Shown one piece after another: positions 43,298 to 53,078 of a DNA stretch of 64,000 nucleotides. Source of the stretch: Pseudoips prasinana (lineage: Eukaryota > Arthropoda > Insecta > Lepidoptera > Nolidae); contig OX621265.1 of NCBI GenBank assembly GCA_951640165.1, positions 14,149,001 through 14,213,000 on the forward strand, written 5' to 3'. A program made the translations under genes and the position numbers. The first letter of the stretch is position 1, and every line of letters starts with the position of its first letter. The notes beneath the pieces were generated by a model. It made no database searches. It was not told the origin of the DNA and worked only from the letters and a program-made list of their open reading frames with translations.

Positions 43298-43560
43298 CTT
43301 ACTTACTTATCGTATTGGCATTGGTTACCCTAGTGTCAGAGTTGCTCAAGCCGCTCTGTAGGCCTCTGACATGGCGTAACGACTGTTGTCGGATGACTAC
43401 AACCGGGAACGACAGCTTAATGTGCACTCTGAAACACGGAGACGCTCAGAAATTAAACCACTTTGGTGGTTTCTCATCTATGGACTGACCGCGAGTATAG
43501 TTGCTTAACCTCGCCGATCGCTTACGGACCAGTGAGAGCATCTAGCTATGAGCGCCTCGA
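43298..43560 (-). repeat. 5S-rRNA-derived SINE, complete
   Basis: Reverse copy with gctcagaaattaaaccactt, atggactgaccgcgagta and taacctcgccgatcgcttac. Confidence 0.8.
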
Positions 43561-43799
43561 AGATTTCTTTATTAATTTGAATTCTATTCTAACTTTAAAA
43601 CCTATGTCCAGCTATTTTAATAAAATGACCAGAGTTTTGCTATCTTCTCAAAAGAGGTTTTATTCTATAGGAGGGCAGGTTAATCATTATCTAATCATTA
43701 TCAAGTCAATAAATATCATTACAGTGAATATCGAATCCTACGCGCATTTTAATTTCATCCATCACCATTTCAGCCACTGTTAGACAAAGGGGAGAGGGA

Positions 43800-44012
43800 T
43801 GAATACATGACAGCATGTGATATTGTGATCGGAGGAGAGAAAGTCGAACAGGTGAAAGAGTTTGTATATTTGGGAACTTTGTTCACGAGAGATGGGAAAT
43901 ATGATAAAGATATTGGTAGAAGAGTAAATGCGGGGAACAGAGTGATTGAGGCCATAATGTTTCGACTTTTTAAAATTGTTAAGTACGTTAGGGAGAAAAT
44001 TCTCAAACGGTA
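43800..44012 (+). pseudogene. fragment of a second RTE-type polymerase
   Basis: The frame reads ACDIVIGGEKVEQVKEFVYL, GTLFTRDGKYDKDIGRRVNA: the region after the RT palm where RTE proteins carry VKEFVYLG. It is joined tail to tail with a minus-strand piece of the same element family at 44025. Confidence 0.65.
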
Positions 44013-44024
44013 AAATACGTACAT

Positions 44025-44640
44025 ATATAGACTCACGCCTGATTCCCAGATGGGTAGGCAGAGACAACGGATTTCCATTTGTCACGATCTTTGCTCACCT
44101 CTTTTGCCTCGTTTATTATCATCATATTCTTCATCCATTCTCGCCGGTTTATGGTACTTCTGACCTGGGGCTCTACCGGCTAAGTCGCCGATCATCGATT
44201 TCTTAAATGGCGTTCAAATAAATAAAGTTTTAAAATTACTTAATCAATCGTTAAATCGGCTTCAACGTTGACAAGCCGATTTAACGATTGATTAAGTAAT
44301 TTTCAAACTTTATTTATTTGAAAGCCATTTAAGAAATCGATGTTCGGCGACTTAGCCGGTAGAGCCCCTGGCCTTTCTTGAGAACATCTCCGATTTGGTC
44401 AGAGAATGTTTTACGACGTCTTCCGCTTCCGGTTGTCCCATTCACACGGGCCAGGTATACTTCTTTTGTCGATCTTCTTTCATTCATCCTTTTTAAATGC
44501 CCAAACCATCTCAGCATACCTTTTTCTATCTTTGTGACTACATTTACTTTTACACCAGAATGCTTTCTTACATGAGAATTCGTATTATGTCTCTCAAAGT
44601 ATTGGTAAAATATCTCAGGATTTTTCATTGGAAACAGGGC
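44025..44640 (-). pseudogene. RTE-type polymerase C-terminus split by MITE-G
   Basis: On the minus strand VVTKIEKGMLRWFGHLKRM, NERRSTKEVYLARVNGTTG and KTFSDQIGDVLKKGQ. After the MITE it continues VRST and a block ending WKSVVSAYP-like. Removing the MITE and one CCTGG copy restores the frame aaaggccaggtcaga (KGQVR). Confidence 0.75.
44169..44366. mobile_element. MITE-G, 198 bp, CCTGG target duplication
   Basis: GGCTCTACCGGCTAAGTCGC to inverted GGTAGAGCC; flanks cctgg at 44164-44168 and 44367-44371. The two halves are almost fully complementary, so it can fold into one long hairpin. The pre-insertion site is readable because it lies in RTE coding. Confidence 0.9.
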
Positions 44641-44658
44641 TTTTGATTTTTCATCTGG

Positions 44659-44896
44659 GGCTGTCCCGGCAAGTCGCCGAACATCGATTTTTTAAATGGC
44701 GTTCAAATAAATAAAAGTTTAAAATGACTTAATCAATCGTTAAATCGGCTTCAACGTTGACAATCGATTCCGGACCATTTATGACGTCACATGTGCTCAT
44801 GGAAGCCGATTTAAGGATAGGTTAAGTCATTTTTATCCTTTATTTATTTGAACGCCATTTAAGAAATTAATGTTCGGCAAATTAGCCGGTAGAGCC
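44659..44896. mobile_element. MITE-G, 238 bp
   Basis: ggctgtcccggcaagtcgcc (slightly degraded end) to GGTAGAGCC; flanks tctgg (44654-44658) and cctgg (44897-44901). The centre keeps catttatgacgtcacatgtg. Confidence 0.85.
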
Positions 44897-44901
44897 CCTG
44901 G

Positions 44902-45220
44902 TAGCCCTAATAAAGAGAATCTTGGTAATATACCTTGACCTTTATATAGTAAATATCCTCAATGTAAATTCCCAAGTCTGTTATATTCTTTAATATTATT
45001 GTAGAGTAACAATTAAAAAAAAACCATGTAAGTAATAATTATACACTTAATTTTAAAGTGTTTTTATTTATTAATTAAGTGGGTAGTTGTGATTATTTTA
45101 TAATTGGTTTTGTATAATTAAAGCGTTGTAAGGTCAATAAGGTTATAAAAGTGATAGGGAGTGTTGATGGTTAAGAGGCTGACAACGTCCAAATATCTTT
45201 TTCTAGATTTTTTAAAAAAC
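44902..45220. other. unrecognised AT-rich stretch
   Basis: Nothing identified. Confidence 0.4.
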
Positions 45221-45411
45221 AACGCCCGTACTATGGAATCTTATCCCTGTGTCGTACCGGATACTTTACAAACATATAATAGACGGACACAAATGACATC
45301 CAGACTCAGAACAACTATTTACGGGTCACACAAATAGTTGTCCGGCGCGGGACTCGAACCCGCGACACGAAGCGGCGAGGCGACTGTCTTAGCCGCTGCG
45401 CCACACGTGCA
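45221..45411 (-). repeat. tSINE-1, complete
   Basis: aacaacgcccgtactatgga, ggactcgaacccgcgacacg and the head complement ttagccgctgcgccacacgt. Confidence 0.85.
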
Positions 45412-45459
45412 TAATGTAAAAATATATAGCATTACTAAAGCATTGAACCCTCGGTGGTT

Positions 45460-45696
45460 CATCATGTCAGCCAAAGTACGTCCACTGCTGGACAAAAGCC
45501 TCCCCAAAGAATGGGGGATATGCCATAATCGCCACGCTAATCGCCGCAGACGGGTTGGCGATCGCAGTTTGATGGTCATAGTTCACAGAAAAACGCTGCT
45601 GCCCGTTCTCTGGTAGGTATTCCCTCGGACGATTTCTTCTACGCCCTCCATAGATGAGATGGGGTAAAGATATTCTATGCCGTCACCACACATGCT
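45460..45696 (-). mobile_element. short non-autonomous RTE-derived element
   Basis: catcatgtcagccaaagtac, actgctggacaaaagcctcc, then RTE 5' sequence gcagacgggttggcgatcgc and gctgctgcccgttctctggt, ending attctatgccgtcaccac. Confidence 0.75.
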
Positions 45697-45717
45697 AGTT
45701 CTAACCTATCTCAAAAG

Positions 45718-46010
45718 TCTATTACGCAAAATTATAATTTACGGCAGGCGTAATAAAATTATTACATTCTCAATACTCCAGGCATATTTATTACGTTCTT
45801 AATATGCTTTGCGTAATTATGAAGTTTTACGCCAGGCGTAATTGTTACTTTCTTTATATACTTGGCGTAAATATGCCTAGCATAAAAATACATTTGTATT
45901 CGTCTTTTCATTATTCCTTTATAATCTAGGGTAATTATTACTTTAATAATATACCAGGCGTAATTTTTATTTTGCGCCTCGTGTTATGCAACATAATATA
46001 TTACGGGTTT
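45718..46010. repeat. cluster of GGCGTAAT/ATTACGCC words
   Basis: attacgcaaa, ggcaggcgtaataaaa, ttgcgtaattatg, acgccaggcgtaattg, ttggcgtaaat and ccaggcgtaatttt recur in about 250 bp of AT-rich DNA. No gene. Confidence 0.7.
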
Positions 46011-46166
46011 TTGAACAGAATTAAATGGTTGCCAAATGGGACGAACTAATGATGCAATAAAATCTCCCGTTATGGGAAACCTAACCCAAACTAGTGCTCT
46101 TAGGATGCTTCTGAATATGCTATTAAGTAACTTCCAAGTAAAAGGCTACTGACCGTCTTTGATCAA

Positions 46167-46535
46167 TCCTACTTTATATTATAAACGCGAAAGTTTGTAA
46201 GTATGGATGCATGGATGTTTGTTACTCTTTCAAGTAAAAACTACTAAAGGGATTTTAATAAATATTTACAATAATATGGCTTATTCATCAGAATAACACA
46301 CAGGCTACAATTTACAAAGATACTATTTGAATTCTCCAAAATATGACGATAAGTTTCAAGTAAGTAGGAAAAAATCTACCATCTGAGAGCTATTCCGGCG
46401 TGCACTGCCAAAACCGCTAGAGGTACACATCCTAATAATATTATAAATGCGAAAGTTTGTGAGTATAGATGTATGTTTGTTACTCTTTTACACCAAAACT
46501 ACTTTAACGCAGGTGAAACCGCGGGGCACAGCAAG
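46167..46535 (+). mobile_element. Helitron-C, long copy
   Basis: TCCTACTTTATATTATAAAC start; 3' end gcaggtgaaaccgcgg plus ggcacagCAAG. A second internal start-like block (tcctaataatattataaatg at 46427) suggests a composite of two copies. Confidence 0.75.
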
Positions 46536-46553
46536 TAAAAAATAAATCCTTAA

Positions 46554-46822
46554 TCTATAAATATAAAAATCAATGCCACTTTCCGTTGTAATGTTATAAC
46601 TCAACAACGCCTTTACCGATTTGACTAATTTTTGTCTTGAATTATTCGTGGAAGTCCAGGGAAGGTTTGTACGTAAAGAAAATTTTAAAAAAATCTTGAA
46701 AAAGTGTAAAATCAACATCTTTTAGCAATTAAAAATATTTTTTTGTTTGAATAATAGAACTTAATAATCATTTTTTTATTGCTATGCCTTATACGTAGCG
46801 AAGCACGTACCGGGCCGCTAGT
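46554..46822 (+). mobile_element. Helitron-F
   Basis: tataaatataaaaatcaatg start; agcacgtaccgggccgCTAG end followed by T. Confidence 0.8.
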
Positions 46823-46897
46823 AATATTATAAATGCGAAATTTACTCTTGTCAGTCTATCCGTCGCGCTTTCACGCCAAAACTACTGAACCAATTTT
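46823..46897 (+). repeat. Helitron-D 5' fragment
   Basis: taatattataaatgcgaaat to aaactactgaaccaatttta, directly after Helitron-F. Confidence 0.65.
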
Positions 46898-47458
46898 ATT
46901 GTTACTGTAAGTACCAAAAAGTACAAGTACAAAACTCTGTATTTCAGTTTTAATGATTTTATTTCGTGATAAATTCGGTAAAATACTATAAGTACTCAGT
47001 AAGTTGTTTTTATAAATTTATTTCATGAAGTAATATACCTAAATACCTTAACACCGTGTAATAATGTAATAATTTTAGTATAATATTATGTTATCTTGAT
47101 CCCACAATCAAATAGTATATACTGTTTTGTGGGACTCAGTTCTAGTTCTTAAGATTACCTTTTAAGATTAATAAATAAATAAAAAAATCGGTATAATAGT
47201 TACTATAAGTACATGGAAAGTCAGTTTTGATGAATTACACGATTATTACACGAAATAATTTATTACAACTATCTTATCTTTGGTGGGGTGTACTTTCGTA
47301 CAGCACTTCCTTCAGGCTCTTTTGTACTATCCCCCACTGGTTTTTATTCTATCCCTAGAGCCCTGAAAGAAGTCTGCACATAGTCCAGTACGCTTCTTAG
47401 GGGTAGATCCTTGTAGTATCCTGGTCCTGGATATGCCAGCCCCAGGATGGCCATTCTG

Positions 47459-47493
47459 TGTTTTGCCAATGCATATTATGCATTGGCAAAACA
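47459..47493. repeat. perfect 17-bp palindrome, 1-nt spacer
   Basis: tgttttgccaatgcata, one base, then its exact complement. Confidence 0.95.
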
Positions 47494-47739
47494 AATATTT
47501 TTCGATTTGGTGCAATAAAGTGTAATCTATCTATTCTACTGATTATTTTACAGGATACATCCGTTAAAGATACCATACCGAGTACTTATAATAATCTTAC
47601 GAAATAAATTCATTGGAACTAACATTCAGATTACTTAACGAAGACTGTTACTGTAAATTGTGTCTTAATAAAATTATCTGTTGTGATCCTCACGACAGTT
47701 TTAATAACTATTCGACCGATAATGACAAGAAATAGTTTC

Positions 47740-47976
47740 ATTCCGATTTCCAATTCCGACTAGGTAGGTACTTATAACAACGCTTCTACAGAATAAGCGA
47801 CAATGCCATTGACCTATATGTATTCTTTAATTCCAATTTCCAATTCCGAGTACTTATAACAACGATTATATAGATTAAGCGACAATACTGTTGACCTATA
47901 TGTATTCTCTCATTACAATTCCGAGTACTTATAACAACGATTATACAGATTAAGCGACAATACCATTGACCTATAT
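47740..47976 (+). repeat. minisatellite, three units left of the RTE
   Basis: Units of about 76-82 bp containing ccaattccgagtacttataa and ttaagcgacaataccattga. They continue at 51085-51530 beyond the RTE insertion. Confidence 0.85.
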
Positions 47977-50970
47977 CATCATCATCATCATCATCATATC
48001 AGCCGAAAGACGTCCACTGCTGGACAAAGGCCTCCCCAAGGATCTCCACAATAGCCGGTCCTGCGCTGCCCGCATCCAGCGGCTTCCCGCGACCCGCACA
48101 AGATCGCCGGTCCACCGTGTAGGAGGCCTGCCCACGCTGCGTCTTCCGGTTCGTGGTCGCCACTCGAGAACCTTTCTGCCCCATCGGCCGTCAGTTCTAC
48201 GAGCTATGTGTCCCGCCCACTGCCACTTCAGTTTGGCAATTCTTTGGGCTATGTCGGCTACTTTAGTTCGCCTGCGGATCTCAGTATTTCTTATTCGATC
48301 TCGCAGGGAAACTCCAAGCATAGCCCTTTCCATTGCTCTTTGTGTGACCTTGAGCCACCTGATAAGGCCCATAGTGAGCGACCACGTCTCTGCTCCATAA
48401 GTCATCACTGGCAACACACACTGGTCGAAGACTTTCGACTTGAGACACTGCGGTATTTGGGACGAGAAGATATTACGTAGCTTCCCGAACGCTGCCCAGC
48501 CGAGTTGGATTCTACGATTGACCTCCTTCTCGAAGTTGGACCTACCTAGTTGGATGGTATGTCCTAGGTAAATATAGTTCTCAACAACTTCGAGTGCAGA
48601 GTCTCCAACCTTAACTAGAGTGGGTGCAACATGGATGTTCGACATGATTTTCGTCTTATCCATGTTCATTTTCAGACCCACTTGTTGAGAGACTCTACTG
48701 AGGCCATCGAGCATTGTACCGAGGTCGTCAAGGGTCTCAGCCATGACTACTATGTCGTCGGCAAATCTAAGGTGGGTGATGTACTCGCCATTGACATTGA
48801 TGCCAAAGCCTTCCCAGTCCAGAAGCTTGAAAACATCTTCCAATGCAGCGGTGAACAGTTTCGGAGATATGACGTCTCCCTGTCTCACGCCTCGCTGCAA
48901 TTGGATAGGTTTCGAGTTCTGGTCCTGAAGTCGGATTGACATGGTGGCGTTTTCGTACAAACACTTTAACACCTGGACATACCGATAGTCAATTTGGCAC
49001 CTTTGAAGAGACCTCAGCACGGCCCATGTTTCGATAGAATCAAAGGCTTTCTCATAGTCCACAAACGCTAAGCATAATGGCTGGTTATACTCCTCTGTCT
49101 TCTGTATAACTTGCCGCAGCGTATGTATGTGGTCTATGGTACTGTAGCCTTTTCGGAATCCGGCTTGTTCGGGAGGCTGGAAGTCGTCAAACCTTCGTGC
49201 GAGACGATTCGTAATGACTCTCGAAAACAACTTGTAAACATGGCTCAGCAGTGAGATGGGTCTGTAATTCTTCAATAGGGTTTTATCGCCCTTTTTGAAG
49301 AAAAGCACCACCACACTCCTGTGCCATGCTTTTGGCGTTTGACCTTCGAGTATGACGGAGTTGAATAACTTCTGAAGGGCCCGTAGGATCGGTGTACCAC
49401 CCGCCTTCAGAAGCTCAGCTGTAACTCCATCATCACCCGGCGCCTTGTTGTTTTTTAGTTGTTTGAGAGCCATTCTAATCTCGTACAGGCTGACGTCCGG
49501 GATATCTTGGGTGTAGTGTCGGGTTAGTCTTGCTCTTGGATCGGCATGACTATTGACTGGTAGTCGCGTTGTCGTGTATAACTGTCCGTAGAACTTCTCG
49601 ATCTCACCTAACAACTCTGGTTTTGACGTGACGATTCTACCATCCTCAGCCTTCAGCTTCGTCAGTTGGCTTTGCCCAATAGACAAATCTCTTGCGAACA
49701 CTTTAGAGCCTCTATTCCGCTCGATGGCCTCTTTAATACTAATAGTATTAAATTGGCGTGTGTCGCGAGTCAGAGACTTTGAGATTTGTCTGTTGAGCTG
49801 CCTGTATCTGGCAGCATCACATGAGGATGTTAGAATCATTTTCCGCCTTTCTTCCATAAGCTGTAGGGTATGGTCGGAGATCTTTTTGGTTCCATTTGTA
49901 CGGCGGGTTTTGTAGAAGTTAGACCCGGCCGTATGGACAGCTTCCACGAACCTGTCGTGGTATGTATCCACTTCTTCACAGTCTGCTAGGCATTCGAATC
50001 GGTTCTGAAGTTCGAGTTGAAAGGGTTCGGGGTTTTGGAGGTGGAACGGTATGGGACGGAGCGTAGACTTCATCAGTCGGGACCTCTCGAGTTTGACATT
50101 TAGGTTCAATGAGCCTCTGACCAGTCTGTGATCGCTCCCGGTCTTAACCGCATTGATCACAGAGACATCATTGAATACTCGTCTCCTCGTCGACAGGATG
50201 AAGTCTATCTCGTTTCTAGTTTTCCCATCGGGGCTCACCCAGGTCCATTTACGATGTGCCGGCTTCCTGAAGAAGGAATTCATCATAAAGAGACCCTCCT
50301 TCTCCATGAAGTCAGCCAACATCTGGCCTCGGGGGTTCCGATCCCCGGTTCCAAATTGCCCCACTTTCAGCTCATCACCGATTCGTTTGCCCAGCTTCGC
50401 GTTGAAGTCCCCCATGACCACGGTGAAATAAGAGTTCGAGGTATGTATGGCTCTGGAAATGTCCTCATACATGACCTCGACTGCATCATCGGAGTATGTC
50501 GAAGTAGGTGCGTATACCTGTATAACCTTCAGCGAATACCGCCTGGTGATTCTGAGTATAAGGTACGCAACCCTCGTCGACACACTATCGATTTTCACTA
50601 CGTTGTTCACGAGGGACTTGTGGACTATGAACCCGACACCACCTTGGGATAGTTGGTCACCCTCCCGGTAATAGAGCAGGTTTCCGGATTTCAGTATTAT
50701 CGAGTCCTCCCCCTCTCTTCGGACTTCAGATAATCCTACAATATCCCAATGTAACCTGCTCAGTTCTTCCTCCAGTTCGGTTATCTTCTCGTCGGACCGC
50801 AGTGTTCGTGTGTTAAACGTTGCCAGGGCCAGAGGTCGTCGTTTTTGGTAACGTGGAATCTGCCGGGGATTCTTAGCACCCCCTGCCCTGCCGTAACCAC
50901 GGCTGTTACCAAGGCTGGGAATAGCAGGGCTGCCGGGGACTGGGGGCCGCGGTTTAGTTGTGTCCATCAT
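47971..50970 (-). CDS. RTE-clade retrotransposon endonuclease/reverse transcriptase
   Basis: 999 codons. It nicks target DNA and copies its RNA into the nick (target-primed reverse transcription). The apurinic-type endonuclease spans about residues 46-290: N53 (ATFNTRTL), E82 (LSEVRR), D188 and N190 (MGDFNAK), and GSDHR at 278-282. The reverse transcriptase spans about 500-770: NYRPISLL, GFRKGYST, motif A AFVDYEKAFDS (D638), RGVRQGDVISP (motif B) and FADD 736-739 (motif C). A conserved tail follows with WQWAGHIARR and GRPPTRWTGDLVRVAG. Start at MMDTTKPRPP. No stop or internal frameshift occurs in either domain. The last 20 or so residues are off frame: TTGGGGAGG has four G where a sibling copy (13037-13229) has five. 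SLGEAFVQQWTSFG is therefore replaced by SLGRPLSSSGRLSAD and the frame runs into the ATG-repeat tail as poly-Met. Probably a recent and possibly active copy. Confidence 0.92.
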   Translation of the reverse strand: MMDTTKPRPPVPGSPAIPSLGNSRGYGRAGGAKNPRQIPRYQKRRPLALATFNTRTLRSDEKITELEEELSRLHWDIVGLSEVRREGEDSIILKSGNLLYYREGDQLSQGGVGFIVHKSLVNNVVKIDSVSTRVAYLILRITRRYSLKVIQVYAPTSTYSDDAVEVMYEDISRAIHTSNSYFTVVMGDFNAKLGKRIGDELKVGQFGTGDRNPRGQMLADFMEKEGLFMMNSFFRKPAHRKWTWVSPDGKTRNEIDFILSTRRRVFNDVSVINAVKTGSDHRLVRGSLNLNVKLERSRLMKSTLRPIPFHLQNPEPFQLELQNRFECLADCEEVDTYHDRFVEAVHTAGSNFYKTRRTNGTKKISDHTLQLMEERRKMILTSSCDAARYRQLNRQISKSLTRDTRQFNTISIKEAIERNRGSKVFARDLSIGQSQLTKLKAEDGRIVTSKPELLGEIEKFYGQLYTTTRLPVNSHADPRARLTRHYTQDIPDVSLYEIRMALKQLKNNKAPGDDGVTAELLKAGGTPILRALQKLFNSVILEGQTPKAWHRSVVVLFFKKGDKTLLKNYRPISLLSHVYKLFSRVITNRLARRFDDFQPPEQAGFRKGYSTIDHIHTLRQVIQKTEEYNQPLCLAFVDYEKAFDSIETWAVLRSLQRCQIDYRYVQVLKCLYENATMSIRLQDQNSKPIQLQRGVRQGDVISPKLFTAALEDVFKLLDWEGFGINVNGEYITHLRFADDIVVMAETLDDLGTMLDGLSRVSQQVGLKMNMDKTKIMSNIHVAPTLVKVGDSALEVVENYIYLGHTIQLGRSNFEKEVNRRIQLGWAAFGKLRNIFSSQIPQCLKSKVFDQCVLPVMTYGAETWSLTMGLIRWLKVTQRAMERAMLGVSLRDRIRNTEIRRRTKVADIAQRIAKLKWQWAGHIARRTDGRWGRKVLEWRPRTGRRSVGRPPTRWTGDLVRVAGSRWMRAAQDRLLWRSLGRPLSSSGRLSADMMMMMMMI

Positions 50971-51084
50971 TTGAGGGGATTTGCCATAATCGCCACGCTT
51001 GGCAGACGGGTTGGCGATCGCAGTAAGGTGAACATGGTACTCAGGAGAACGCTGCTGCCCGTTCTCTGGTGTATATATGTATTC
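47977..51084 (-). mobile_element. near full-length RTE retrotransposon, 11-bp TSD
   Basis: The 3' end is a (TGATGA)n tail (plus strand catcatcatcat at 47977). The 5' UTR (about 115 bp) contains gcgatcgccaacccgtctgc and ends near gggcagcagcg/ccagagaac. ttgacctatat flanks both sides (47966-47976 and 51085-51095) and is part of the minisatellite unit. About 14 extra bases (51071-51084) separate the recognisable 5' UTR from the right TSD. The siblings' 5' sequence extends some 70 bp further, so this copy may be slightly 5'-shortened. Confidence 0.85.
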
Positions 51085-51530
51085 TTGACCTATATGTATT
51101 CTTTCATTCCAATTTTCAATTCCGAGTGCTTATAACAACGATTCTACAGATTAAGCGACAATACCATTGACATACATATATGTATTCTTTCATTCCAATT
51201 TCCAATTCCGAGTACTTATAACAACGATTCTACAGATTAAGCGACAATACCATTGACATACATATATGTATTCATTCATTCTAATTTCCAATTCCGAGTA
51301 CTTATAACAACGATTCTACAGATTAAGCGACAATACCATTGACCTATATGTATTCTTTCATTCAAATTTCCAATCCCGAGTACTTATAACAACGATTCTA
51401 CAGATTAAGCTACAATACCAATGACCTATATGTATTCTTTCATTGCAATTTCCAATCCCGAGTGCTTATAACAACGGTTCTACATATTAAGCTACAATAC
51501 CAATGAATATGTATACATATGTCTTTGTAC
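51085..51530 (+). repeat. minisatellite, right half
   Basis: Five further units, with gcgacaatacc or gctacaatacc at 51155, 51241, 51327, 51409 and 51491 (periods 81-86 bp). Later units carry shared changes (caatcccgag, gctacaatac), a local variant series. Confidence 0.85.
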
Positions 51531-51726
51531 AATACCGAGTATTTATGTTAGTCTTATAAAATAAATTCATTGAAAGCGATATTCAGATTATTCAGTGAAA
51601 ACTGTAACGGTTAACTTACGTAATAATTTCTTCTGATCAGTCAGTAATTACAATATACAGATTACTTATAGTAACTTATCCATCGATTTTTCACTAAATA
51701 ATTTCATTAATTATCCAACTTTTCTT

Positions 51727-51867
51727 GTACACACGCCAGCACATCAAGCTACCCCAATCTGTCAAAATTCCCCAATTGAAAGAGAACCTTATGCTTTTGT
51801 GATAAAGTTGAAAATCTATAAAATAAATTTGACAGATTGGGGTAGCTGGATGTGCTGTCGTCTGTAC
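51727..51867. mobile_element. 141-bp MITE with 40-bp TIRs
   Basis: agcacatcaagctaccccaa to inverted ttggggtagctggatgtgct, ends GTAC. The TIRs differ at about 3 of 40 positions. A related copy is at 58131-58501. Confidence 0.8.
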
Positions 51868-52345
51868 GTTTAGTAACTATTCTACAGATTATAAATCACG
51901 AATTAATTAAAACCGTATGTACCTACCGTGAGCAAATAAAAGAATCTAATTTGATTGTTTTAAACGTAAAAAGGAATTGTAAAGTTTCTAAAGGGTCGGC
52001 AACGCGCTTATATTGCGCCTGGTTTTGAACGCGTTTATGGCTACAGTGACCACTTACCGTTAGATGTAGCCGTATGCTAGATTTCCAACTAAGTTTTATA
52101 AAAATTCCGAATGGTTGTAGTAGCCATTCCTCCGATTATTTCAAGAAATAAATTCATTATAACTAACCTTTCGAGTACAGTAAAACGGGGTGAATGGAAA
52201 CACCGGGGGTGAAAAGCAATAGGGACAGTATCCATACAATAGTAAAATTATGTTTATGTTTCTATTCACCCCCCTGTTTTCTAATCACCCCGTTTTACGG
52301 TACTTATCACAGATATCTATTTAATGCTCTGAGGACTTATTCAGG

Positions 52346-52680
52346 TCGAGCGGTAGCGTATTCACCCGCAGAAAACGAGGTCCTGGTTTCAAATCCCGGG
52401 TCGGGCTAAAAAGTGATTTTGGAACTTCTCTGTAAAAAGAAAAAAATTCTCAGCATCAGCCCGAAGTCTGGGAGTTGGCGGTATTATACCCCCGTGCCTT
52501 GGAGAGCACGTAAAGCCGTTGCTCCTGTACCTGACCTCCTTCCATCGGATCATGAGAGTGATGGAATAGAAAGTGCTCCTGTGTTTGCGCACACACTTGA
52601 GCACTATAATATGTCCCGCGCAGATGGCTAATCTCTATTGAGACTGGCCGCCGTAGCCGAAATTCGGCTAGGAGGACATT
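52346..52680 (+). repeat. tSINE-3
   Basis: tcgagcggtagcgtattcac, caaatcccgggtcgggct, to ggctaggaggacattatta. Confidence 0.85.
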
Positions 52681-53078
52681 ATTAGTTAATATTCTGTCGA
52701 TTAATCACGTAATAAATTCATTAAAACTAAGATAGTCAGTACTTATAGAAACTATACTGAATCTTAAACCGGTCGCGGTAATGTGATGCGAATGTGGTAA
52801 GGTGGCATCTTCACATCTAGGACAACACTGCACCCATGCGATAGTGGTGTCAACTTATCGATAGCATTGATCATCGATACTGTATAAATCTTTTGATGGC
52901 CACTCTGTTAATATTTATGTTATTACTAGCTGTGCCCGCGACTTCATATTTTACACTGACTCCGTAAATGTTAGAATAGTACTAGCTGTGCCCGTGATTT
53001 CGTCCGTAAATATTACATCAGAATATCTCTAATATTTTGTCTCTTATCGTAAACTTATAAAACATTCACATTAACCTT

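Larger units (their letters stand above)
46900..52760. repeat. degenerate satellite-like domain
   Basis: Words such as gagtacttataa, aaataaattcattg and cagatta recur across this span, around an orderly minisatellite and several insertions (RTE, a MITE, tSINE-3). The edges are approximate. Confidence 0.5.

Noticed and set aside
48631..50652. Plus-strand open frames of up to 174 codons
   Set aside because: They are antisense shadows of the minus-strand RTE polymerase.
47740..51530. Minisatellite as a centromeric or telomeric array
   Set aside because: Only about eight visible units of 76-86 bp and no telomeric TTAGG runs; a local array is the simpler reading.
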